Source: Przewalskia tangutica (taxonomy: Eukaryota > Streptophyta > Magnoliopsida > Solanales > Solanaceae). Taken from it: a stretch of 64,000 nt of DNA. The position numbers and the translations under genes are program-made. This document shows positions 32,476 through 43,721 of this stretch, piece after piece. The stretch is taken from positions 248,001-312,000 of the forward strand of contig JAQGDG010000048.1 in assembly GCA_029844215.1 (NCBI GenBank). The letters are read 5' to 3'. Positions within the stretch are counted from its first letter, which is position 1, and the number at the start of each line of letters is the position of its first letter. The notes beneath the pieces are model-generated. The model was not told where the DNA came from. It searched no databases and worked only from the letters and a program-made list of their open reading frames with translations.

Positions 32476-35400
32476 TGTTATACCCGTATTTCCAGTATGT
32501 ACGTGGGACGACGTAGAAAATTCGAATTTGAGGATTAGGCTTGGCCGAAATTTATTTGTTCACAACACCCGGTTAGAGTCGTTTTTAGACGAAACGTTTT
32601 AACAGCTTTCGTAGGGGAAATTACGGCTATGTCATTTTTAATTTTTTCGGATTTTTCCGAGAGACGAAACATTTTGGACCAACCGGAGGGCGACCCTTGG
32701 CACCTCCAATCGTGGACTTAAACGCCCATTGGGACGATTTGGCTAAGCCTTTGCACGTTTTTGGTGCCTTGGCTAAAGTCAAGGGTTGGTAGGATATTTT
32801 TGTGTAGTAAATCCTAGCCCTACACTTGCTATACACTTGGATGGATCTTGGCCATTGGTTGGCCATTCCTTGACCTATAAATACCCCCCTAAGCTTGAAG
32901 AGTTCTTCATCCAAAAATGTGCCTAAGTCTTGAAATCTCTCCCTCTCCCTCAACCTTGAAATCGTCCAACACCCCTCCCCTTTGTTAAGGCCTTTGGCCG
33001 AGAGCCTCCCCCCTCCCCCTTGTGGTGTTTTGCCGTGGGGTACCCCCCCCCCTAGCCTAGTTGTCTCGTATAAATACCCTTGTTGTGGTATAGAAATACT
33101 CTCCTAGTATTGTTATAAATTCAAAATAACTTGGCCCAAATACCTTGTAGTATTCCCAAGGTTACACTTATACAAGCCCAGAAAATACCGTTATACTTTC
33201 CCTCAGTCACTAAAACGAAACCCTAAGGAAATCTTCACCCGTTGTTGAAGTTGTAAGTAGAAGTTGGTTAGAACTTCTAAGGGTAGTTTGGAGCGGGTTG
33301 GTGCGCCTGAGTTCGAGCTAAACCTTGCTCGTGAGCGACTTTAAACTAGGATAATTTTGGGCTTATCGAGGTAAAAATCTTGTCCTCTATTGTAATTGGA
33401 AATTACATATTGTTGAATATATAGTTGAAGTATACTATATAAAGAACTGAACGTAGTAGTCGCAAATGTCTTTTGACTTAAGCTGAATAATACTTACGAG
33501 AATGTCTTGCGACTTAAGCCGAATTTAAATAAGAGAGTTGAACTGTAATTACATGGACTGTATTACACAGAGAATGTAGCCTTCTGTGTAGTAGAATTGT
33601 ACACGTCCGCTAGACGTGTAAACCCCCGCCGGTTGGCTTGGTAGCCGGCCTCGATAGAGGAGAGATTAACGTTGCGGGGAGAGTCTTTCAATTTTACGTA
33701 GAAAGATTAAAACTTGTGTTTCAGAGTTAATAGACGTTTGTGGCCTTTATAGGTGAATGTACTAAGAGTAGCGTATTCTACTCGAAAGTGGAAAGGGCCA
33801 GCAAGGTTGTAGTACTTGGAGCTTTTTGCTTATTGTCGATAATCGTCGCGAGGTATGTGAACCTCTTCCTATCTCTTCTAGCATGATATGTGTGAACTAT
33901 GTAGTACGGTGACGCATGTGTTAATCGTGTTTGATTGTCTTTAAAACCTAAAGTGTTATAACGGCTTTATGGGAAGTTGGTTATAACACTTTATGTAAGA
34001 AAATACTTTGTGGTTTTAAAAGGTAATCACGTGAATTATAATCGCTTGTTATAATAAAGAACTTGATGTATTTCAAAAGATTTATAAATCGTTTTGAAGG
34101 AGAGTAACACTTGGTTTTAAAGGTTTTAAAAAGAGTTATACTAGCTTATGGGAAGTTAGGTATAATGTCTTAAGAGGTAAAGAAAATGGTTTCTTGATGT
34201 TAGAAGTTAAGAGACTTGATCTTATAAGATAAGAGACTTAACTTATTTGTTTTAATGTGGATTGTTTGTGTGAAACCTCATTCGTGAGTAATGAGTACTT
34301 GGTTTTACTTAAAGGGATAATGTTTCCGATTTCGAAATCGAATGTGTATCGGCTGCACCACCGCAGCGTTAATAAAGGAAAATGTATCGAATAATGAAGT
34401 ATTGTGTTAAAACCGGTAGAAACCTCCATCTGCATAGAAGCTAAGATGAGACAAAATGATATTGCATATCCTAGATCATGGTCGCTTAATAAGATCGATT
34501 ATAAACAAGAATAAACTACTCACATATAAGGCATATGTTTCTCAAATCATTAAAGGAGAATTATGTTTTAAAGGATTAAAACTATGAACTACGAAACCTT
34601 TTCTAAAAATGAGAAACTTGAGCATTTGAAATTAGGCAAACTTGAACGTTTGGAAAATAAGGTTGTTACTTGATTTTACAAAGGAAAGCATTTTGTTTAT
34701 TTAACAACGCTCGCCACTCTATTTTTATACTACGGACATCGGGTGACTTTTATAAAAGGAATGGATCTCTTTTAAAGAATTTAACGTACGTAGTACTTTA
34801 GGGTTGAGACCCGGACTTTGGCATAAAAATGAAGGTACTTTGAGTGATGTGAAACTTGCCTATGCTTGTTGTGGTGAAACATTCCTATGCTTGTTGTTGT
34901 GAAACTTGCCTATGCTTGTGATGATAGCCTTTGTTGTGCAAGTGTGGTGTTTCGTTACCGTCTCGATAGAGGCGGTTGGATCGTCGAGGCTTCTTCGCTC
35001 GCCCGTATCGGTGGTCGCTCGTATTTGCCGTCGTGGTGATTCGGCCTTCGTATCGGTAGTCACCCTCGCTTGCCGCTCAGATAGTGACGGTTTCGTGATA
35101 CGGCCTTGGTCCCTCGTGGTCACCTCGACTTGCCCGATCGGTGCGTGACCGGCCTTGGTATCCGGTAGTCGGCTCGACTTGCCCGTATCGGCCGTGTTTT
35201 GGTTGCATTATACTATTGTACGGCCGGATCTCGTAGTTATACTTGTCCTATACGGTTTTATGACACAGTGGGACTCGTGTTCATGTATACTCCTTGGTAT
35301 TGTCATATCATAAAGCTGGCAGATGAGGAAGAAATTCCACGCACGAGTGATAATTTGGAGGCGTGAGTCCCGACTTGATGTAACTAGTTATATGTTATGC

Positions 35401-35886
35401 ATCGTAGTTTGGTCATCATACATGTCTCGCTTATATAGACTATTATGATTTCATTTACAGATTCTGATTTCACATACTTGGTACTGTTATCGACCTCCTT
35501 GGGTGCGCTCACGCAGCAGAAGTACATCGATGTCGATCCCCGCCTAGGATCACCTTTCGTATCGAAGCTCTTCCTTCTGAGGCTTATCTTTTGGTATGTG
35601 TTCCCGAGTTGTAGGTTCTTGTACATTCGTGGGTATGGCGGGCCCGTCCGCCATAGTTGTTGTAAATCTTAGTGAGCCTTTGAGTAAGCAAGGTGGTTTT
35701 GTAAAAGGATTAAACCGCTCGCTTTGAAAGAGTTGTTTATATATATTTTAATGGAAGGTAACCGCTTGGTTGCTTTGTTTATTATCTTGTCTCATGTTCA
35801 TGTTTAAGTTTTTATTTCCGCTGGTTTTCTCGATGTTGTATCACCGTGCCCGGTAAGGCACTACCACGCCCGGATCGGTCGTGACA
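32476..35886 (+). repeat. R8 3' LTR
   Basis: Collinear with the 5' LTR. TATA at 32876-32883, C-rich tract at 32985-33053 (runs of 5-10 C, G-rich on the template strand), CTTGCCTATGCTTG array at 34848-34920, 57-bp array at 34975-35190, end GATCGGTCGTGACA. Confidence 0.9.
32876..32883 (+). promoter_or_regulatory. TATA box, R8 3' LTR
   Basis: TATAAATACCCCCC, 400 bp into the LTR, in the same sequence context as the 5' copy. Confidence 0.7.
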
Positions 35887-35891
35887 ACTTG
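35887..35891. repeat. Right target-site duplication of R8 (ACTTG)
   Basis: Partner of 26954-26958. Confidence 0.95.
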
Positions 35892-38164
35892 GCTTAGGAG
35901 TAGCCGCGGTTTGAGGTACTTGAGCGCTTTGCTATTAGTCGACAATCGCCGCGAGGTATGTGAACCTCTTCCTATCTCTTCTAGCATGATATGTGTGAAC
36001 TATGTAGCACGGTGACGCATACGCGTGTGAATTGTATTTGATTGTTGTAAAACATAAAGTGTTATAACGACTTTACGGGAAGTTCGTTATAAACTTTATG
36101 TAGGTAAGAAAATACTTTGTGGTTTTAAAAGGTAATCACGTGAATTATAATCGCTTGTTTAATAAAGAAATTGATGTATTTCAAAAGATTTATAAATCGC
36201 TTTGAATGAGAGTAACACTTGGTTTTAAAGGTTTTAAAAAGAGTTATACTAGCTTTATGGGGAGTTAGGTATAATGTCTTAAGAGGTAAAGAAAATGGTT
36301 TATCATGTAAAGGTTAAGAGACTTGATCTTATAAGATAAGAGACTTAACTTATTTGTTTTAATGTGAATGTTTGTGTGAAACCTCATTCGTGAGTAATGA
36401 GTACTTGGTTTTATTTAATGGGATAATGTTTCACTGATTTCGGAAATCAGAATGTGTATCGACAGACCACTGCAGTGTTAATAAAGGAAAATGTATTGAA
36501 TAATGATGTATCGTATTAAAACCAGTAGAAACCTCCATCTGCATAGAAACTAAGATGAGACAAAATGATATTACATTTTCTAGATCATGGTCATTGTAAT
36601 AAGAATGTTGTAAACAAGAATAACCTACTCACGCGAGACTTATATTACTCAATTGTTCTAAAAGGAATCAAGTGATTAAGTTTATGAACTATGAAACCAT
36701 TTGAAAATGGAAAGCTTGAGTAATTGAAACTAGGCAACCGAACTTAGGAAAAGAATGTTGTTACTTGATTTTGAAAAGGAATGTGGGTTTGTCATTCTAA
36801 TACTACGTATCGTGACTTTTATAAAGGTAATGGATCTCTTTTAAAAGAACTTAACGTATGTAGTACTTTGGGGTTAAAACCTGATTTTTGCCATAAAATG
36901 AAAGTACTTTGAGTCAGGTGAAACTTGCCTATGCTTGTTGTTGCGAAACTTGCCTATCTTGTTGTTGTGAAACTCGCCTATGCTTGTTGTTGTGAAACTT
37001 GCCTATGCTTTGTGATGATAGCCTTTGTTGTGCAAATGTGGTATTTCGTGTTCCGGCGTCTCGATAGAGGTCGGTTGACTTGTTGAGAACTTACTTGGGC
37101 CGCAATGACGGAGAAATTCCACCGCACGTTCTCGCTAATAGTGTTACTTTTGATAATCACTTTGGACATACCGACACACGATGCGTAGCGCGCGGGTATG
37201 CTTCCATTTTGGTTGATGTCTTTTGTTAATCGCTTTGGATATCGACACGATGCGTAGCGCACGGGTATGTTTCCATTTTGATTATCGCCAGTGATTTCCT
37301 TTCGACATCGACCACGATGCGTAGCGCACGTATGCGCCCATTTGGAATGCCGTCTTATTGTTTCCCTTTCGACATACCGACACGATGCGTAGCGCACGTA
37401 TGCGCCCATTTGGAATGCCGTCTTATTGTTTCCCTTTGACATATCGACACGATGCGTAGCGCGGTATGCTTCCATTTGGATTGCCGCTTGTTGTTGATGT
37501 CACATGGACGGTCTACACCGGCGTGATTCCGGCATGCGCCAGGGCATTGGTATTATTGTTGCATCATGGACATGTCTACACCGGCGCAGATTCGGCACGC
37601 GGCCATGATGCGAACTCGATTGATGTTGTGGGCGAGACCCATAGTTATATTTGAGTGATGACTTGAGGCGTGAGTCCCCGATCGACATGACTGCTTATGT
37701 TGTGAATCATAGTTTGGTTATCATACATGTCTCCGCTTTATATAGACTAGTATGATTTCATTTGATTTTCTGATTTCACATACTTGGTACTGTTATCGAC
37801 CTCCTTGGGCCGCGTTCATGCCGCAGTAAGTACATCGGCGTGGATCCGCTCTTAGGATCTCATTTCACGTATTGAAAGCTCCGTTCCTTCTGAGGCTTAT
37901 CTTTGGTATGTTTCCGAGTTGTAGGTTCTGTACATTCGTGGTATGGCGAGCCTGTCGTCATAGTTGTGTAAATCTTAGGTCACAGAAGTGTGGCGGGGTT
38001 GTAAAAGGATAACTGTCGGTCTTATGTATATACCGAAGGCAAGCTTGGTTGCTTTGTTTACTTATTATATCTCATTTCATGTTTAAAGTTTTTATTTCAC
38101 GTTCTCTCGATGTTGTATCACTAGGGTGCCCGGTAAGGCACCAAAGGTCGGTTTGGGCGTTACA
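35892..38164 (+). repeat. R7 5' LTR, second part
   Basis: Continues the R7 LTR after R8: GCTTAGGAGTAGCC, GTTATAAC modules, CTTGCCTATGCTTG array (36915-37015), the 68-bp array (37140-37500), two CATGTCTACACCG units (37520-37610), and the end TTTGGGCGTTACA. It is followed by AAGTGGTATC. The LTR end GTTACA differs from the GTGACA of most other copies. Confidence 0.88.
37140..37500 (+). repeat. 68-bp tandem array, R7 5' LTR
   Basis: Five units carrying CGACACGATGCGTAGCGC, GGTATG and TTCCATTTTG/TTCCATTTGG. The R7 3' LTR (42045-42395) and both R13 LTRs (55735-56045, 60700-61005) have the same unit. Minus-strand open frames across these arrays are repeat artefacts. Confidence 0.85.
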
Positions 38165-38167
38165 AAG

Positions 38168-38179
38168 TGGTATCGAGCG
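38168..38179 (+). other. R7 primer-binding site
   Basis: TGGTATCGAGCG, three bases after the LTR; tRNA-iMet type lacking one A. Confidence 0.8.
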
Positions 38180-38224
38180 ATTAGTCCTCTGAAAGTGTCT
38201 ACGCATCGTGTCTAGTAGAGTCTT

Positions 38225-38255
38225 GATTATCGGTGTCAGGTGCACATCTATAATC
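38225..38255 (+). other. R7 leader stem-loop (shortened)
   Basis: GATTATCGGTGT, CAGGTGCAC, ATCTATAATC. The outer stem and the GTGCAC loop motif are kept, but the inner stem is disturbed where other copies read GTTGTG, one of the TGT-to-CAG sites. Confidence 0.5.
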
Positions 38256-38363
38256 AGGAGGCTATAGGACATTTAGGATTGGTTTCCATTCTTCTCATTC
38301 TGAGATCGTGCCTTAGAGCCGTGTTGTAAGTTCGACCCTCCGACGTGTTTCGCTTTTACCGCT

Positions 38364-38455
38364 ATGCCTCTGCGAAGGCAACAATGCCTGTAGTGGCAAA
38401 GAAGTAGCGAGAGCTACTAGTCGCACTCGAGAGTTGTTAGGGCTTGTGCCTGTAT
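38364..38455 (+). pseudogene. R7 gag start only
   Basis: ATGCCTCTGCGAAGGCAAC, 196 bp after the primer-binding site, matches the first codons of the other gags. After about 90 bp it jumps directly to the 3' non-coding block (TGAACCTTAGAATATGTCACG). About 1 kb of gag is thus deleted compared with R8. R13 shows a similar but not identical breakpoint. Confidence 0.7.
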
Positions 38456-39204
38456 ACCGTATAATGAACCTTAGAATATGTCACGACGGGACCTTAGGGG
38501 TAAGGTCGTCTTGAGTTAAAGATTTATATTATGTTTGACCCTTCGAGTGGTAGTATCGTGGGATTTATTTGTGTGATAAGTCCACGGGTAGTATGAGACG
38601 GAAGTGGTAGCTTTCATGACGTGAAATAGTAAGATTGTTCGGATCGGGAACAAGAGTTTGGCGGTTGGGGTCGGGTTGAGGACCATTTCTGGTCAACCAG
38701 AACCGGTTTGGGGTGGGGTCGGTTCAGGTGGTCCGCCAGTGGTAGGGTCACGAGGATGCTAGGCCCAAGTTTGTATGACCATCGATGAGTTGGTGGATAT
38801 GTTCGACCGTGCGGATCGCGGAGGCGGGAACGGCCTTAGAGAAGATCGAAGTTAGTGAGATGACCAAGTTTGGAGGTAGTGACTCGAGGGTTGGAAAGCA
38901 GTGTTGACGAGTGTGGTACGAACACTGTAAAGAGTTCGGTGTTCGAAAGGACAACGAGATAGGGAGAAGTGAACGTGTGTGATCGTTTCTTTTGTGAAAT
39001 GGGCGTGAAGGAGTATATTTTAGACCTCGTGTAAGGGTTTTGTGATGATTAGAGGTGTTTCCTCGTTGATTTGGGTTTAAGTATCGTGCGCTTGTTATTT
39101 TTTATGGCAGTGTGGCATGATTGTTTTAAACGATAGCAGTGAAGGCGATACTAGCGCAGGTTTGTGTGGTGACTTGAGACGGAACATTCGGGCCGAATGT
39201 TTCT
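38456..39204 (+). other. R7 3' non-coding region with conserved hairpin
   Basis: Collinear with the other copies. The inverted repeat is GGTTGA (38674-38679) / TCAACC (38693-38698). The GGAACATTCGGGCCGAATG block precedes the polypurine tract. Confidence 0.6.
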
Positions 39205-39217
39205 AAGGAGGGAAGAA
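39205..39217 (+). other. R7 polypurine tract
   Basis: AAGGAGGGAAGAA adjoining TGTTATACCG. Confidence 0.85.
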
Positions 39218-39941
39218 TGTTATACCGTATTTCCGGTATGTGCGTGGGACGTGCGTGCGAGAATACGACGTAAAGATTGGAAAGCGAAGAAAGAGGTGAT
39301 TTTTCCACGGAAAAGTTTCCGTTTTGTGAAGGAAAAAGGTTCGTTAATGGGAATTGGATTCCCAGTTTGGTATTCTGACTTCCCGAATATTAGAGAATTA
39401 TGGAATTTTATTTTGGAAATGGTCACGTGGGCCCACGGAGAAATTTACTGGCTTTGTGGCCCACTTTGTTTTAGAGATTTTGGCCATTGTGGATATTTTC
39501 GAAGATGTTTTACTTTGGGCGATAGGAGGGTGACACGTGTCACCCCCGCCAGGTGGCTTGGCCGAATGACCTTGTGCACAACACCCTTAGAGTCGTTTTC
39601 GACGAAACGCTTCGCCTTCGTAGGAAAATTCCGCTATGTCCTTTTTAAATTTTGCGGATTTTTCCGAGAGACGAAACATTTTGGACCAACGGAGGTGACA
39701 TGTGTCACCTCACATTGGAAGCAGTGGGCGCCAGTGGAAGATGTGGTTCACGAATTGGCTTGATCTTTTGGCTCACGCTTGGCCCTATTGGTTCCTTGTT
39801 TTGTGCCTTGTTTTGGCCTTGTTTGTGGCTTGTTTTGTGCCATGTTTTGTGGAGTAGGGGTTAGGTGCACTTGGCTTGATCAAGGCCTTACACTTGCCTT
39901 GCATGGCTTGATCTTGGCCATTGGTTGGCCTTTCGCTTTCC

Positions 39942-39949
39942 TATAAATA
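39942..39949 (+). promoter_or_regulatory. TATA box, R7 3' LTR
   Basis: TATAAATACCCC, 724 bp into the LTR. Confidence 0.7.
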
Positions 39950-42044
39950 CCCCTCTCTTTGAAGACTTCATTCATCCAAATCTTCCAAGTCTTGAAACCC
40001 CTCCTCCCTCTTGTTGACTCTTGTCCAAGAGCCCTCTCCCTTGAAAGTGGCCTTTGGTCGAGGTCTCCTCTCCCTTGTGAGTCTAGCCAGTAGGGTACCC
40101 CACTGCTAGTTGTTTTCGTATAATACCCTTGTTGTGGTATAGAAATACTCTCTAGTATTGTTATAATGCCCAAAATACCTTAGCCTTATACCTTGAAGTA
40201 TTCCAAAAGTTACCTCTATAAGTAGAATACTAAATACTACCTTTTGTCCTTTTAGTCTCAAACCGAAACCCTAAGGAAATCTTCATAGTTGGTTCAAGAT
40301 TTAAGTAGAAGTTGGTTAGAACTTCTAAGGGTTGTTTGGAGCGGATTGGAGCGTCTGAGTAGAGCTAAACCTTGCTCGGAGCGACATTAAACTCGGATAA
40401 TTTTGGGCTTATCGAGGTAAATATCTTGTCCCCCTATCGTAATTGGAAATTACATAAGTGTTGAATATATAGTTGTTGTATACTTTATATATAAAACTGA
40501 ACTTAGTATTGTGGCAATGTCTCCTTTCAAGAATAAAGAATCAATGTAATCAGAATTGCATAGGACCGAATTGCGATGAGACTTGTATAGTATTGCAGTG
40601 TAGTAGAATTGTACACGCCCGATAGACGTGTAAACCCCCACGGTTGGCTTCGTAGCGGCCTCGATAGAGAGAGATTTCTGTTGTGGCGGGGAGGTCTTCG
40701 AATTTTCGTAGATTATGGAACGTTGAGATCTAGATGTTAATAAGCGCGTGGCCTTATAGGTCAAGTACTACGTGTGGAGTGATCCACTGGCTTGCAGGAG
40801 TAGCCATGTTTGAGGTACTTGAGCGTTTTGCTATTAGTCGACAATCGTCGCGAGGTATGTGAACCTCTTCCTATCTCTTCTAGCATGATATGTGTGAACT
40901 ATGTAGTACGGTGAGCGTCATGTGTGAATTGTATTTGATTGTTGTAAACATAAAGTGTTATAACGGCTTTATGGGAAGTTGGTTATAAACTTTATGTAGG
41001 TAAGAAAATACTTTGTGGTTTTAAAAGGTAACGATGTGAATTATAATCGGCTTGTTTAATAAAGAAACTTGATGTATTTCAAAAGATTTATAAATCGTTT
41101 TGAAGGGAGAGTAACACTTGGTTTTAAAGGTTTTAAAAGAGTTATACTAGCTTTATGGGAGTTAGGTATAATGTCTTAAGAGGTAAAGAAAATGGTTTCT
41201 TGATGTAAGAAGTTAAGAGACTTGATCTTATAAGATAAGAGACTTAACTTATTTGTTTTAATGTGAATGTTTGTGTGAAACCTCATTCGTGAGTAATGAG
41301 TACTTGGTTTTATTTAATGGGATAATGTTTCACTGATTTCGGAAATCGAATGTGTATCGACGCACCAACTGCGGCGTTAATAAAGGAAAATGTATTGAAT
41401 AATGATGTATCGTATTAAAACCAAGAGAAACCTCCATCCGCATAGAAACTAAGATGAGACAAAATGATATTACATTTTCTAGATCATGGTCATTGTAATA
41501 AGAATGTTGTAAACAAGAATAACCTACTCACGCGAGACTTATATTACTCAATTGTTCTAAAAGGAATCAAGTGATTAAGTTTATGAACTATGAAACCATT
41601 TGAAAATGGAAAGCTTGAGTAATTGAAACTAGGCAAACTGGAACTTAGGAAAAGAATGTTGTTACTTGATTTTGAAAAGGAATGTGGGTTTGTCATTCTA
41701 ATACTACGTATCGTGACTTTTATAAAGGTAATGGATCTCTTTTAAAAAGAACTTAACGATGTAGTACTTTGGGGTTAAAACCGGATTTTTGCCATAAAAT
41801 TAAAGTACTTTGAGTTGTGTGAAACTTGCCTACGCTTGTTGTTGCGAAACTTGCCTATGCTTGTTGTTGTGAAACTTGCCTATGCTTGTTGTTGTGAAAC
41901 TTGCCTATGCTTGTGATGATAGCCTTTGTTGTGCAAATGTGGTATTTCTGTGTTACCGCGCCTCTCGATAGAGGGTCGGTTGACTTGTTGAGAAATTACT
42001 TGGACGGCCCGCAATGACGGAGAAATTCCGCACGCGTTCGCATT

Positions 42045-42395
42045 AATAGTGTTACTTTGATAATCACTTTGGACATACTGACACGATGCGTAGCGCACGG
42101 GTATGCTTCCATTTTGGTTGATGTCTTTTTGTTAATCGCTTTGGATATCTTCACACGATCGTAGCGCGCGGGTATGTTTCCATTTTGATTATCGCCGTGA
42201 TTTCTTCGACATCGACCACGATCGTGGCGCTGCGGGTATCGTCCATTTGGAATGTTGTCTTATTGTTTCCCTTTGGACATCGACACGATGCGTAGCGCTG
42301 CGGGTATGCGTCCATTTGGAATGCTGTCTTATTGTTTCTTCGACATACCGACACGATCGTAGCGCGGGTATGCTTCCATTTGGATTCTGTCTTGT
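42045..42395 (+). repeat. 68-bp tandem array, R7 3' LTR
   Basis: Five units as in the 5' LTR, followed by two CATGTCTACACCGATGC units (42410-42500). Confidence 0.85.
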
Positions 42396-43086
42396 TGTTG
42401 ATGTCATACGGACGTGTCTACACCGATGCGCAATTCGGCACGGGCCGTGGGGCATTGGTATTATTGTTGCATCATGGACATGTCTACACCGATGCAGATT
42501 CCGGGCACGCGCCGCGATGCGAACTCGATTGATGTTGTGGGCGTGAGACCTTTAGTTATATTTGAGTGATGACTTGAGCGCGAGTCCCGATCGACATGAT
42601 CGTTTTATGTTGTGGAATCGTAGTTTGGTTATCATACATGTCTCCCTTTATATAGACTAGTATGATTTCATTCTGATTTTCTGATTTCACATACTGGGTA
42701 CTGTTATCGACCTCCTTCGGTGCGTTCAATCCGCAGTGTAAGTACACGGCCGTGGATCCGCTCTTAGGATCTCATTTCGCGTATTGAAAGCTCCGTTCCT
42801 TCGAGGCTTATCTTTGGTATGTTTCCACTGAGTTGTAGGTTCTTGTACATTCTGGGTATGGCGAGCCCTGTCCGTCATAGTTGTGTAAATCTTAGGTGCA
42901 GAGAATTGTGGGCGGGTTGTAAAAGGATAACTGTTCGGTCTTATGTATATATCCGAAGGCAACTGTTTGGTTGCTGTTTACTTATTATATCTCTATTTCA
43001 TGTTTAAAGTTTTTATTTCGCCGGTTCTCTCGATGTTGTATCACTAGGGTGCCCGGTAAGGCACGATGGTCGGTTTGGGCGTTACA

Positions 43087-43091
43087 ACATA
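43087..43091. repeat. Right target-site duplication of R7 (ACATA)
   Basis: Partner of 25343-25347. Confidence 0.95.
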
Positions 43092-43525
43092 CTTGGTACT
43101 GTTATCGACCTCGCGGGGGGCGTTTCATGCCGGGTAAGTACATCGGTTGTGGATCCGCTCTTAGATCATGATCCGACTTTTGGGAAGCTCCGTTTCTTCG
43201 AGGCTTATCTTTGGTATAGTCCCCTGTCAGTGTAGTTACTTGTACATTCAGGGGTATGGCGGGGCCCTGTCCCGTCATAGTTATGGTTACATTCTTAGAG
43301 GTCTGTAGTACTGTTATGGGCAGGGTTGTAAAAGGATTAAATTGTTCAGGTTAATATATATATATGTATATATTCAGGAAGGTGACCGTTTTGGTTAGCC
43401 TGTTTCATACTTTATGTCTTGTCTCATGTTTTAGTTTTTATTTCCGCTGATTTTCTCTAATGTTGTATCACTAGGGTGCCGGTAGGCACCATCACGGCCC
43501 GGATCGGTCGTGACAGGTCGTGACA
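43092..43525 (+). mobile_element. R6 shared central LTR, 3' part
   Basis: Resumes with CTTGGTACTGTTATCGACC and ends GGTCGTGACA twice in a row (43506-43515 and 43516-43525) before AAAGTGGTATC. The duplicated last ten bases leave two possible LTR ends. Confidence 0.85.
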
Positions 43526-43529
43526 AAAG

Positions 43530-43541
43530 TGGTATCGAGCG
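43530..43541 (+). other. R6 primer-binding site
   Basis: TGGTATCGAGCG after the LTR; tRNA-iMet type lacking one A. Confidence 0.8.
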
Positions 43542-43586
43542 CTTAATCCTCGGCAGTGTCTCAGGCATCGTGTCTAGTAGAGTCTT

Positions 43587-43617
43587 GATTATCGATGTGT
43601 TGTGCACATCTATAATC
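43587..43617 (+). other. R6 leader stem-loop
   Basis: GATTATCGATGTG, TTGTG, CACATCTATAATC. GATGTG/CACATC pairs fully. Compared with R8 (GGTGTG/CACATC) the 5' arm carries the change that restores Watson-Crick pairing. GTGCAC is present but overlaps the stem. Confidence 0.6.
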
Positions 43618-43721
43618 GAGGAGGCCGCAGACATTTAGGATTGGTTTCCATTCTTCATTCGAGATCGTGCCTTAGAGCCGTGTTATAAGTTGGACCTCTC
43701 GACGTATTGCGTTTACCGATT

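Larger units (their letters stand above)
26959..35886 (+). mobile_element. R8: complete non-autonomous Ty3/gypsy element with gag remnant
   Basis: 5' LTR 26959-30387 (3429 bp), internal 30388-32475 (2088 bp), 3' LTR 32476-35886 (3411 bp), target duplication ACTTG on both sides. The internal region has primer-binding site, leader hairpin, decayed gag, 3' non-coding region and polypurine tract, with no pol. It is the cleanest full-length example here. Because it interrupts R7, which interrupts R6, it is the youngest of the three. Confidence 0.95.
25348..43086 (+). mobile_element. R7: short-internal non-autonomous element with R8 nested inside
   Basis: 5' LTR 25348-26958 plus 35892-38164 (about 3.88 kb), internal region 38165-39217 (1053 bp), 3' LTR 39218-43086 (3869 bp). 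A perfect 5-bp target duplication ACATA flanks it. The internal region has a primer-binding site, leader hairpin, about 90 bp of gag start, the 3' non-coding region and a polypurine tract; there is no coding capacity. R13 has the same architecture, so this is a subfamily and not a one-off deletion. Confidence 0.93.
39218..43086 (+). repeat. R7 3' LTR
   Basis: Same mosaic U3 as the 5' LTR: G-box palindrome at 39528-39545, TATA at 39942-39949, CTTGCCTATGCTTG array at 41815-41915 (four units), 68-bp array at 42045-42395, end TTTGGGCGTTACA. Confidence 0.9.

Noticed and set aside
37140..37500. CRISPR array
   Set aside because: The regular 68-bp repeats have no constant repeat with unique spacers, no cas genes, and lie inside plant LTRs.
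39197..39763. 188-codon plus-strand frame at the R7 3' LTR start (and 170 codons at 53094-53606)
   Set aside because: They begin at or just inside the LTR start and run through the mosaic U3 with its palindromes and toward the TATA box. The equivalent stretch of the 5' copy is broken, which argues for a fortuitous open frame in non-coding U3.
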